NCBI GenBank assembly: GCA_001563325.1
Contig: LRSK01000067.1
Location: 1-6,983, forward strand
Origin: Candidatus Thorarchaeota archaeon SMTZ1-83
GTDB lineage: Archaea; Asgardarchaeota; Thorarchaeia; Thorarchaeales; Thorarchaeaceae
Length of the DNA stretch: 6,983 nt
Direction: 5' to 3'
Part shown: piece by piece, positions 1-5,945 of the stretch
Numbering within the stretch: position 1 is the first letter of the stretch
How the letters are laid out: every line of letters starts with the position of its first letter
The notes under the pieces: generated by a model
What the model saw: only the letters and a program-made list of their open reading frames with translations
Databases searched by the model: none
What the model was told of the DNA's origin: nothing
Made by a program: the position numbers and the translations under genes

Positions 1-33
1 AAGCCGTAGAAAATTCACAGGAGCGGTCACATA

Positions 34-1002
34 GTGAACTCGGTTGTACTCACTCATGGAGACCTCGATGGCATCACATCCGGAGCAATCGCACTCTTGG
101 CGTTTCCGGGGTCCGACTTCTATTTTACAAGGCCCTCCCAGGTCCATCAGGACCTCTATCGGGTAGCAAAAGACCGGCCCACAGAAGTAAGTGTCAGCGA
201 CATTGCAATTAACAGCAAGAAATTCGATGATATTCTGAACGCCATCGATCGCTTTCCTGAGTCAACCACACTTTACTGGATAGACCATCATCCAATCACC
301 CCGAAACAGAAGAGAGAGCTCGCAAGGAGGACCGATTTGGTCCATGAAGTGGGTCCTTGTGCAGCAGAGCTGGTGTATCGGGAGTTTAAAGATCGGCTTC
401 CTGAACACGCTCTCCGCCTTGCACTGTATGGTGCAATTGGCGACTACTGTGATGACACAGAATTCGCCAAGCAGCAGTTTGATAATTATGACAAGCGCAC
501 ACTCTATCTAGAGGCTGGCCTGCTAGTACAGGCTCTTCAAGAGATTGACTATCGAAAGGAATCCAAAGACATTGTTCGTCAATTGGCTCTTGGGATCGAG
601 CCAAGCTCCATGAATGATATTGTAACCCTTGCACTGAAGGCAACTAGAATAGAACATCAGGTGTTTCGCTACGTCCAGAGCAGTGCTCGAAAGCTTGGGC
701 CTATTGGGTATATTCTTGACATGCCAATCAATGGCTACCGGGGAAAAAGTGCCAAATTTGCAGCGTATGTCACAGAAGCCAATGTCGGGATAAGTGCAAG
801 ATCCACTGATGATGAGGTTGACATGAGCCTCCGACGGAGACAGTCCCGTATCGACCTCAACAAAGCACTTGATACCATTCTGCCTGAGATGGAGGGCGCT
901 CAGGGTGGAGGTCATCCAGCTGCTGCCGGAGCAAGCATGTACAAGGACGACTTTCCAAAGTTCCTGCAAAGACTAGCCGAGTATGTTGATGAGAGAAGCT
1001 AG
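34..1002 (+). CDS. DHH/DHHA1-family phosphoesterase (archaeal type)
   Basis: Complete 322-residue protein of the DHH superfamily, whose members hydrolyse phosphodiester bonds of nucleic acids or small (oligo/cyclic di-) nucleotides using bound Mn or Mg ions. Visible motifs: HGDLDG at residues 8-13, the SDIAIN aspartate at 56, the name-giving DHH at 84-86 (WIDHHP), a GAIGDYCDD segment at 133-141 supplying the fourth metal-site aspartate, and the C-terminal DHHA1 substrate-binding signature GGGHPAAAG at 291-299. All core metal ligands are present, so it should be active; no membrane segment or signal peptide is seen, so it is cytoplasmic. The start is GTG, with AGGAG at 19-23, ten bases upstream. 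The gene converges on the transporter at 999-3242, the two stop codons overlapping. Whether it acts as a RecJ/GAN-like exonuclease, nano-RNase or cyclic-dinucleotide hydrolase cannot be decided from motifs; archaeal proteins of this length are usually just called DHH phosphoesterases. Confidence 0.9.
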   Translation: MNSVVLTHGDLDGITSGAIALLAFPGSDFYFTRPSQVHQDLYRVAKDRPTEVSVSDIAINSKKFDDILNAIDRFPESTTLYWIDHHPITPKQKRELARRTDLVHEVGPCAAELVYREFKDRLPEHALRLALYGAIGDYCDDTEFAKQQFDNYDKRTLYLEAGLLVQALQEIDYRKESKDIVRQLALGIEPSSMNDIVTLALKATRIEHQVFRYVQSSARKLGPIGYILDMPINGYRGKSAKFAAYVTEANVGISARSTDDEVDMSLRRRQSRIDLNKALDTILPEMEGAQGGGHPAAAGASMYKDDFPKFLQRLAEYVDERS

Positions 1003-3242
1003 ATTCCCCGTAATAAGACACTCCAAATGACCCATACAATTGTAATCACAGCCTCTCCTGCAACAACGCCGCTGAGGACCTGAGTCACCCTGCTACGTAC
1101 CTGTTCAATTGGAGGCTCGCATCCATCAATTGGACTTGCTACAGACCCATACCTCTTCTCCGTTCTATATTTGATATACGCACCGAAGAGCATGGTTGCT
1201 GCTGTGGCTGGAGGAATCAACACGCCGACTCCTAAACTGATTGCACTATAGCCTCGTTTGCCTAGTTCTCTGGCGGCTAAGAACCCAGCTATTGCAAAGA
1301 TGAGAAGGTAGAGGAAAGCGAGAATTGGATGCACCTCTGGAAGGTCTCCGATACCAGGAAGCTGGAACTCTCCTAGCTGAGTGAGGCTGATGACGAGAAA
1401 CCCAAATAACTGAGCTGCTGGACTCGGCAGCTTGCTACCTCCAAATCCTGGATTCTTGAACAATCCATATGTAACCACTGACCCAAACAAGCTTCCCAGT
1501 ATTATGCCAATGAAGACCGCTTTGACAATATCACGCCCCCTGACGCCTGTTAGTCTCCCAAGTTTGAGATGCATAAGAAGTGCAAGAGCCGCATCTTGAA
1601 GACCTCCGAGCATTGCCATAAAGGTCGTAATCGCTTGGAAGGTCACTCGAAAGAACAGGATAGCTGGAATGGCTACAATATCCGAGATATACCCAGCGAT
1701 CATACCTGTTTCACACATGGCCCTGGCAGTGAAGTATGCGGATACCATTGCTAGAGGCGACCCTAGTACAAAGAGTAGCCAACTTATGCGAAGCTGCGGA
1801 AATGGTGTCAAAAACCAGAATATGATGATGCCAGTCAGGATGAATAGACCAAGAGAAGCAAAGGCTACCCATGCTGGTAGCTGCCCTCTTCTACTTCGAA
1901 GATAAGCCCGAGGGTTTTCAACAATCTCTCGAATCTCCTCTTTCATCATCTCGATCGAGAATATTTCCTCTTTTACTCTCATCAGTCTGGGAATCTCTCC
2001 AGTTTTATGCGGCCTATCGATGAGAAATTGGCTATCCTCCTTTTCTTCCGTACCATCGATTTTTTTCTCGAGCAGCCTACTGAACTCATCAGGATTCAAC
2101 TCATCGTCCCTGCTTGAAAGAATGTCTTTGACAATGACTGCCGCGAATATACCAAGGACCATGTATATAATCTCAGCACGATGAAGATGGTCACCGTATT
2201 GGATGGGAGCAGCCCCTTCTAATAGAATCCAGACAAGGAGAGAAATCACCGAGCCTCCTGTTATGATGAGCACTCTTCTCCAACCAACAAAAAATCCGAC
2301 TCCTGCAATGAGCGGAGAGTTTGAAACTCCTATCCACTCCGGCACAGCTCCTGCAGCAGGAATTGCAGGAGCGAGAGCGTTGGGCAAAGCCTCAAGACTA
2401 GCTCCAGTGACTTCCTCGGCGATCTTTGTCACTCCCATCCATGCTCCAGAGGCAGCCATCCCCGTAAGAACCGCTTTTTTTGATGATGGATCTGAGCCCA
2501 AGGCTAGAATGGTTTCAGCCTGTGGTTGAACCTGGGGCCATCGTTCTTGCTCGAATGTGTCACGCCATGGCAGAAGAAGAACTATTCCAAAAATCCCGCT
2601 CACCGCAATTACAATCATGATGAACGGAATCGTGATGATCTGGTCCACAAGCACGGTCAAAGCGGGGTCTATGGTAGGTAGCCAGATAGCAATTGCTGGA
2701 AAAGTGACTAGAACACCGACTGAGATTAAGCCCGAGCTATTGGCAATTGCAACAACTATTGTGTTTTCTTCTGGTGTATATCTTCCCATAGTACCAAGAA
2801 TAATAGCTCCAAGCATCTCAGCACCTATGAAGTACACAACGCCAATCTTCAGATTGAGGTAAATTCCTAGAAACGTGATGATGGTCCCTACCACTATACC
2901 TGTGACCATTGCTCGTTTTGTCAATGGGAATTTCGGCTCACTCATACCAAAGGCATACAGAGCCATTCCTCCAATGGCCATTATGACCATCTCGGTGAAC
3001 GCGCCAAGAAGCATCGTGGTTAGCAAAATGCCAAGTATTCCTACACTAATATACATCAGTCCCTTTTTGTCAATGGGATTTCGGAAGATGGCACCCAGTA
3101 TCAATACAATCTCTACAGCAATCGCAATGAGAACATCCAGGTCTGCCAAGCGACCCTCGGCCGCTACAACAAGAGCATAGAACAAGCCAGCCCCAAAAAG
3201 GCCCCCAAGAAGGCTTCTTGTTGCTCTGGGAATTCTGTTCAA
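999..3242 (-). CDS. OPT-family transporter (oligopeptide transporter superfamily)
   Basis: 747-residue polytopic membrane protein, probably a secondary transporter of small peptides or metal-chelate compounds (the two known substrate classes of OPT proteins). By eye it has about fourteen hydrophobic segments. OPT-like signatures are the stretch LTKRAMVTGIVVG near 107-119 followed by YLNLKIG (128-134), the ENTIVVAIANSSG segment at 159-171 with VTFPAIAIW shortly after (179-187), and a second similar half beginning near 455 with SPLAMVSAYFTARAMCETG. A charged, helix-prone hydrophilic loop at about 375-453 splits the two halves and is presumably cytoplasmic. The start is TTG; it is supported by GGAGG (CCTCC at 3250-3254 on the plus strand) seven bases upstream, and no ATG is usable in frame. 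A possible own promoter lies at 3321-3340. Substrate and direction of transport cannot be read from the sequence. Confidence 0.85.
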   Translation of the reverse strand: MNRIPRATRSLLGGLFGAGLFYALVVAAEGRLADLDVLIAIAVEIVLILGAIFRNPIDKKGLMYISVGILGILLTTMLLGAFTEMVIMAIGGMALYAFGMSEPKFPLTKRAMVTGIVVGTIITFLGIYLNLKIGVVYFIGAEMLGAIILGTMGRYTPEENTIVVAIANSSGLISVGVLVTFPAIAIWLPTIDPALTVLVDQIITIPFIMIVIAVSGIFGIVLLLPWRDTFEQERWPQVQPQAETILALGSDPSSKKAVLTGMAASGAWMGVTKIAEEVTGASLEALPNALAPAIPAAGAVPEWIGVSNSPLIAGVGFFVGWRRVLIITGGSVISLLVWILLEGAAPIQYGDHLHRAEIIYMVLGIFAAVIVKDILSSRDDELNPDEFSRLLEKKIDGTEEKEDSQFLIDRPHKTGEIPRLMRVKEEIFSIEMMKEEIREIVENPRAYLRSRRGQLPAWVAFASLGLFILTGIIIFWFLTPFPQLRISWLLFVLGSPLAMVSAYFTARAMCETGMIAGYISDIVAIPAILFFRVTFQAITTFMAMLGGLQDAALALLMHLKLGRLTGVRGRDIVKAVFIGIILGSLFGSVVTYGLFKNPGFGGSKLPSPAAQLFGFLVISLTQLGEFQLPGIGDLPEVHPILAFLYLLIFAIAGFLAARELGKRGYSAISLGVGVLIPPATAATMLFGAYIKYRTEKRYGSVASPIDGCEPPIEQVRSRVTQVLSGVVAGEAVITIVWVIWSVLLRGI

Positions 3243-3249
3243 TGGCAGT

Positions 3250-3254
3250 CCTCC
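3250..3254 (-). promoter_or_regulatory. Shine-Dalgarno site deciding a TTG start
   Basis: GGAGG on the minus strand lies seven bases before the TTG start of the OPT transporter. It decides the start, because no ATG or GTG lies in frame immediately upstream. Confidence 0.7.
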
Positions 3255-3320
3255 ATATAGCGGTCATAGACTACTGAGTATGAGCATGATGTGCCAATAG
3301 AATGAGCCAAGATTCCTTCT

Positions 3321-3340
3321 AGTATTAATCGTTTGCGAAC
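3321..3340 (-). promoter_or_regulatory. Putative promoter (BRE/TATA) of the OPT transporter
   Basis: On the minus strand GTTCGCAAAC (3331-3340) is followed directly by GATTAATACT (3321-3330). The same ten bases precede the much better TATA box at 5900-5907, at the same offset. The expected start of transcription would be near 3300, giving a leader of roughly 55-60 bases to the TTG. The TATA part is weak on its own; the shared upstream element is the main support. Confidence 0.4.
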
Positions 3341-3363
3341 TCAACGATACGTAACTTTATGGG

Positions 3364-3678
3364 TCAAACGCTTGAGTCTGTGAGCTTAAAGAGGGCACTC
3401 TTTACATCTCCAATTGTCTTTCCCTTGATGACTAGCGTCTTCTCTCTTGACTTATGACCTGAAATCAGTCTTATATCTCCTGTTGAAATGCCCAGGACTT
3501 TGGAGAGGCGTTTCAGTAGTTCCGTGTTTGCCTTTCCTTCTCTTGCTGGAGACCTAAGGTTCACGACCAATGCGTAGTCAGAAACACCAGCAACAAACTC
3601 CTTCGAGGTCGATTTAGGCTTGACGAGCACTCTAAGATGAGTGCCTTCTTCCGTTTCCCAGAGTGCATCCTTATGCAT
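3364..3678 (-). CDS. DUF167 / YggU-family small protein
   Basis: 104-residue protein of the DUF167 (UPF0235, YggU) family, a small alpha/beta fold found in bacteria, archaea and eukaryotes with no settled biochemical role. The family pattern is clear: LRVLVKPKS at 15-23, the near-invariant SPAREGKAN at 43-51, and LISGHKSREKTLVI at 71-84 (the 'G..SR.K' motif). Length is normal for the family, and the charged C-terminal tail is short. The ATG at 3676-3678 has no good Shine-Dalgarno site, so a leader with unusual initiation or a different transcript start is possible. It points the same way as the OPT transporter, 121 bases upstream of it, and is divergent from the profilin cluster. Context gives no function. 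Confidence 0.88.
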   Translation of the reverse strand: MHKDALWETEEGTHLRVLVKPKSTSKEFVAGVSDYALVVNLRSPAREGKANTELLKRLSKVLGISTGDIRLISGHKSREKTLVIKGKTIGDVKSALFKLTDSSV

Positions 3679-3741
3679 GGATGGAATTGTGTCAACCTGC
3701 CATATGAGTGTGCCTCATGCGTGGAATGAGAGCTATCAAGA

Positions 3742-3758
3742 ATTCCTTTTTATGGAAT
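3742..3758. promoter_or_regulatory. TATA-like element inside a 5-bp inverted repeat, divergent promoter region
   Basis: ATTCC (3742-3746) and GGAAT (3754-3758) flank TTTTTAT. Read on the plus strand the centre resembles a TATA box with expected transcription start near 3776, about 30 bases before profilin-like gene 1. On the minus strand the same centre reads ATAAAAA and could serve the DUF167 gene. The symmetric flanks could be an operator. No strong BRE is seen on either side. Confidence 0.35.
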
Positions 3759-3796
3759 CATTTCCCCATCTCTTCCTAGAGACTGTGATAAACACA

Positions 3797-3802
3797 GGGT
3801 GA
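3797..3802 (+). promoter_or_regulatory. Shine-Dalgarno site (GGGTGA) choosing the second ATG
   Basis: GGGTGA, complementary to the ACUCC/AUCACC end of archaeal 16S rRNA through its GGTGA part, touches the ATG at 3803 but sits six bases before the ATG at 3809. The same GGTGA-type site with six-base spacing precedes profilin-like gene 2, so 3809 is preferred as the start. Confidence 0.55.
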
Positions 3803-3808
3803 ATGATC

Positions 3809-4189
3809 ATGTCAGATCCAGTCATGGATGCATACACACAGGCGTACAATAGTAGTGGGAAGATGGTTCAGGCATTTGGAGTGATAACTGCCAGCGGACA
3901 GGTTCTCTGGCAGAGTAACAATTGGGATCTTCAAGCTGACGCAGCTGAGCTCGGAAGAGCAGTCAGTTCTGGCGCAACTTCAGTTACCCAGAATCAAATC
4001 AAGTACTCCACAATAAGAACCACACCAGACAGTCTTGTGGCTCGAAATGTAGGAGGCAACGGGACTCTTGTTCTGGCCAAAATTGAAGGTGACAAGTTTG
4101 TGGTTGCCTGGGCTGCCGCAGAGGCTGCTCCGGACGGCATTTATGTCGACGTCGACCGCGCGGCAAAGTCACTCAAAGGTAAAATCTAG
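3809..4189 (+). CDS. Profilin-like protein 1 (Asgard profilin)
   Basis: 126-residue protein with profilin layout. Profilins bind monomeric actin, control its assembly and often bind polyproline; Asgard archaea are known to encode working profilins. An N-terminal helix with two tyrosines (MDAYTQAY) leads to a first strand pair (QAFGVITASGQVLWQ), a helix with AAELGRAV, then the IKYSTIR strand comparable to the 'KY' strand of profilin, a glycine turn (GGNGTLVLAKI), the VVAWAAA strand and a C-terminal helix (DRAAKSLKGK). Tryptophans at 34 and 39 (VLWQSNNWD) are shared with gene 2. The length matches profilin (about 125-140). A start at ATG 3803 would add two residues, but the ribosome-binding site favours 3809. 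It leads a plus-strand cluster with a paralogue and a RAM-domain protein. Roadblock/longin folds are the alternative; they lack this KY strand pattern. The assignment is by eye, not by search. Confidence 0.7.
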   Translation: MSDPVMDAYTQAYNSSGKMVQAFGVITASGQVLWQSNNWDLQADAAELGRAVSSGATSVTQNQIKYSTIRTTPDSLVARNVGGNGTLVLAKIEGDKFVVAWAAAEAAPDGIYVDVDRAAKSLKGKI

Positions 4190-4202
4190 CTGAATCCTCG
4201 AT

Positions 4203-4228
4203 GGACTTGGGGATTTCACCCCCAGTCC
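4203..4228 (+). terminator. Strong hairpin between the two profilin-like genes
   Basis: GGACTTGGGG (4203-4212) pairs with CCCCCAGTCC (4219-4228) through nine of ten pairs, one T-C mismatch, with a six-base loop ATTTCA. It lies 14 bases after the stop of gene 1. No long T run follows, only CTTCTTAA at about 4240-4248, so it could be an RNA-stabilising or processing hairpin that lets the two genes differ in dose as well as a terminator. The pairing is seen; the role is inference. Confidence 0.5.
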
Positions 4229-4267
4229 CTCCAACGACTACTTCTTAACGACCAATGAGAATATTCT

Positions 4268-4273
4268 GGTGAT
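4268..4273 (+). promoter_or_regulatory. Shine-Dalgarno site (GGTGAT) of profilin-like gene 2
   Basis: GGTGAT, a full match to the AUCACC stretch near the 3' end of archaeal 16S rRNA, lies six bases before the ATG at 4280. It fixes the start and shows that this genome uses GGTGA-type sites. Confidence 0.7.
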
Positions 4274-4279
4274 TGTGAA

Positions 4280-4654
4280 ATGGATATGACGATAGACAAC
4301 GAATGGAATTTACTGTACTCATACAATCCCAAGATACAGGCATTTGCAATTCTAAAGAATGGCGAGATCATCTGGCAAACAAGTAATTGGGATTGCGTTC
4401 CAGCTGTTGCTGAACTCTCAGTCGCTCCAGCCTCAGCAAGTGAGAGTGTGGAGGTTGGTGGAGTCAAATACAAGAGAGTCACATCAAGTAAGGAGTCATA
4501 TGTCGCCACTGCAGACAAAAACCAGGGTCATCTGTTGATGTCACGTATTGAGGTGGGCATTTGGGCAATAGCATGGGCAACACATGACTCGATTCCCGAG
4601 CTGACCCTTATTGACCTCTCCAAGACAGCAGTCCAGCTCATGCGCAGACTCTGA
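4280..4654 (+). CDS. Profilin-like protein 2 (diverged paralogue)
   Basis: 124-residue paralogue of the preceding gene. It aligns along its whole length: QAFAILKNGEIIWQ with NWD at 36-38, an AELSVAPASAS helix region, GVKYKRV, SYVAT, a QGHLLMSRIE turn-strand, AIAWATHDS and a C-terminal helix ending LMRRL. Roughly a third of the residues match by eye. Trp32 and Trp37 correspond to the two tryptophans of gene 1, and the N-terminus has extra aromatic residues (W9, Y13, Y15) that could belong to a proline-peptide binding face. The start ATG has GGTGAT six bases upstream. It is separated from gene 1 by 90 bases with a hairpin, so it may have its own transcript or be a processed part of one. Divergence from gene 1 suggests a different actin isoform or partner; this is inference. 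Confidence 0.65.
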   Translation: MDMTIDNEWNLLYSYNPKIQAFAILKNGEIIWQTSNWDCVPAVAELSVAPASASESVEVGGVKYKRVTSSKESYVATADKNQGHLLMSRIEVGIWAIAWATHDSIPELTLIDLSKTAVQLMRRL

Positions 4655-4704
4655 CGTTTCGGAAAGGATAAGTGGGGCCTGCAGTCTGTTTTCCAGTTCC
4701 CTAA

Positions 4705-4710
4705 GAGGTG
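4705..4710 (+). promoter_or_regulatory. Shine-Dalgarno site (GAGGTG) of the RAM-domain gene
   Basis: GAGGTG lies seven bases before the ATG at 4718, supporting that start and showing no N-terminal DNA-binding part is missing upstream in the same gene. Confidence 0.7.
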
Positions 4711-4717
4711 CTAATCA

Positions 4718-4954
4718 ATGATTACGGCGTTCATTATGGTCAAAGTCGAAGGCATGACTAACAGGGAAGTTCTTTCAGCAATCATGGCTTTGGATGAGAC
4801 AGAAGAAGCCTACATCATCTTCGGGGCCTTTGACATTATCGTGAAAGCTATTTTCAAGACTAACGAAGACATGAGTGTCTATGTAGTTGAGAAACTAAGG
4901 GACATTGATGGTGTTGGTGAAACCCAGACAAACGTCTGTGCTACATGTGATTAG
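4718..4954 (+). CDS. Stand-alone Lrp/AsnC ligand-binding (RAM) domain protein
   Basis: 78-residue protein that is only the effector-binding half of an Lrp/AsnC regulator, without the helix-turn-helix. Such stand-alone RAM proteins form dimers or larger rings that bind amino acids or other small ligands and may modulate full-length Lrp proteins. The pattern is typical: a first strand AFIMVKVEG, a helix EVLSAIMAL, the strand-turn AYIIFGAFDIIVKAIF (the conserved 'G.yDi' turn), a helix MSVYVVEKLRDIDGVGETQT with the usual GV..T.T end. It ends in an unusual CATCD, a CxxC pair that could bind metal or form a disulfide. It follows profilin-like gene 2 by 63 bases on the same strand, with its own good ribosome-binding site, and converges with the winged-helix regulator 14 bases downstream. 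Confidence 0.88.
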   Translation: MITAFIMVKVEGMTNREVLSAIMALDETEEAYIIFGAFDIIVKAIFKTNEDMSVYVVEKLRDIDGVGETQTNVCATCD

Positions 4955-4968
4955 ATGAAGTGTAGCTC

Positions 4969-5754
4969 TTATAGGCTTCCTGGGATTAAGACCTCGCGCA
5001 TCTTTTTCTGAATCTTTAACCATTCATCATCGCCTAGAGCATAAAGCCTTACAAGGTCTTCATACATGCTGAGGACTTCCTTATCAGCAACATCTCCCTT
5101 AATCAGCTGACCGATTTTTGAGCGCCCTTGGTGCTCTATTCTCATTGACTCTGCTATGAGCCGCATGAGATTATCCTCATCAGCATCTGAGAGTTTGATA
5201 TCAAACACCCTTGTGTATAGGTCGATATAGTGTTGGGTCTTTTTCTTCATTAGTTTACTATCAATTCCAAACTCGCCAACCGTCAATACAAAACCTTTGG
5301 CAGTGCGACGATAATAATCAGTGGTCCTTTTTCCTGTTGTCACAGTTCCAAACTTAACGACGTAACCCCCCTCGATCAGCTTGGGGAGATGATGATAGAC
5401 TTGGTTCTTTGTGATATTGTCAATGTCATCATGCGATTCTGACATCCTGACAATCTCGACCACTGACATGGAATATCTCTTCACATCTCGCTGGCGGATT
5501 ATTCGCTCGCCGGTTTCGCTGTCAACATCCCTTGTGGTGCATGTATCATCCATACCCCGTCTGAGAACCTGAATAATCATGTACCTTACTTGGTCGTCAA
5601 GTATCTCTGCTCTCTCAGGATCGTTAACAAAAACAATCTCGTTCATTGGTTCCGGAAACTTGCCAGTTTCCTCAGGGGCTTCAATCCCCGCTAAAGCGTC
5701 AGTAATCTCGTCTGTCGTCAATGTATCACCCGAATTCGTTTTGTTCTTGTTCAA
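4969..5754 (-). CDS. Winged-helix (ArsR-like) transcriptional regulator
   Basis: 261-residue DNA-binding protein. A variable acidic N-terminus (1-40) is followed by a helix AEILDDQVRYMIIQVLRRG (49-67) and a winged helix-turn-helix at about 95-160. The recognition helix resembles ArsR proteins (TKNQVYHHLPKLIEGGYV, 115-132), followed by a wing (KFGTVTTGKRTTDYYRRTAKGF). A long helical C-terminus (about 164-255) probably forms the dimer or effector part; no metal-binding Cys/His cluster is seen, only one Cys (72). The start is TTG: an in-frame TAA lies four codons upstream, so the gene cannot begin earlier, and no Shine-Dalgarno site is present. A TATA-like box at 5781-5789 would place transcription near the TTG, giving a leaderless or nearly leaderless mRNA. 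A later ATG (Met37, in PEPMNEIVF) is the main alternative. Targets are unknown; the divergent micro-ORF promoter is the obvious nearby candidate. Confidence 0.8.
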   Translation of the reverse strand: MNKNKTNSGDTLTTDEITDALAGIEAPEETGKFPEPMNEIVFVNDPERAEILDDQVRYMIIQVLRRGMDDTCTTRDVDSETGERIIRQRDVKRYSMSVVEIVRMSESHDDIDNITKNQVYHHLPKLIEGGYVVKFGTVTTGKRTTDYYRRTAKGFVLTVGEFGIDSKLMKKKTQHYIDLYTRVFDIKLSDADEDNLMRLIAESMRIEHQGRSKIGQLIKGDVADKEVLSMYEDLVRLYALGDDEWLKIQKKMREVLIPGSL

Positions 5755-5780
5755 ATCCCGATTTTATTTGACATCTTGAC

Positions 5781-5797
5781 ATATTTTAACGTTTTGC
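5781..5797 (-). promoter_or_regulatory. Putative promoter of the winged-helix regulator
   Basis: On the minus strand GCAAAAC (5791-5797) precedes TTAAAATAT (5781-5789). The expected transcription start is about 5757-5762, only a few bases before the TTG at 5754. This agrees with the lack of a ribosome-binding site. The GCAAAC-like upstream part recurs at two other promoters in the window. Confidence 0.45.
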
Positions 5798-5888
5798 TCT
5801 TATACCATGTCGATTATATCAGTATAATTGTTGTACCTAATTAGTCTTAATAGAGTGAATAATTAACCGTAAATAACAGAATGGTTTG

Positions 5889-5907
5889 GTTCGCAAACCT
5901 TTATATA
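5889..5907 (+). promoter_or_regulatory. Strong archaeal promoter (BRE plus TATA) of the micro-ORF cluster
   Basis: GTTCGCAAAC (5889-5898) is followed by TTTATATA (5900-5907), the best TATA box in the window. Transcription should start about 25 bases further, near 5928-5932, exactly where an ATG (5928) occurs. Between this box and the methyltransferase end (6417, opposite strand) no large gene exists on the plus strand, so whatever this promoter drives is short: the small reading frames listed below, or an RNA. Confidence 0.65.
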
Positions 5908-5927
5908 CAATTAAGTGTGTCTCATAC

Positions 5928-5945
5928 ATGGTATCAAACCAATGA
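5928..5945 (+). CDS. Possible 5-codon leader peptide, stop overlapping next start (ATGA)
   Basis: ATG at 5928, at the predicted transcription start, opens a reading frame of five codons (MVSNQ) whose TGA overlaps the ATG of the 29-codon frame at 5942 as ATGA. If the transcript is leaderless, ribosomes would start here and reinitiate on the next frame, which lacks a ribosome-binding site of its own. It is very short, so chance is a real alternative. Confidence 0.25.
   Translation: MVSNQ

Noticed and set aside
1..9. Possible end of an upstream gene (AAG CCG TAG)
   Set aside because: Three codons cannot be distinguished from chance.
523..969. Minus-strand frame of 148 codons within the DHH gene
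   Set aside because: Shadow of a gene with all DHH and DHHA1 motifs; no ribosome-binding site or domain of its own.
2203..3180. Three long plus-strand frames within the transporter gene
   Set aside because: They are antisense to an unbroken 747-codon gene with clear family motifs; composition (Met/Ile/Pro/Thr rich) is typical of shadows of membrane-protein genes.
3070..3267. Alternative 65-codon minus-strand frame starting at ATG just upstream of the OPT start
   Set aside because: It overlaps the N-terminal membrane segments of the transporter in another frame; the GGAGG site is spaced for the TTG of the transporter and lies inside this frame.
4216..4518. Minus-strand frame opposite profilin-like gene 2
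   Set aside because: No initiation signal or domain; the plus-strand gene has a perfect GGTGAT site and a paralogue next door.
3809..4654. Roadblock/LC7 or longin domains as identity of the two small genes
   Set aside because: Both are common in Asgard archaea and similar in size, but the KY strand, glycine turn and terminal helix follow profilin better. Kept as the alternative.
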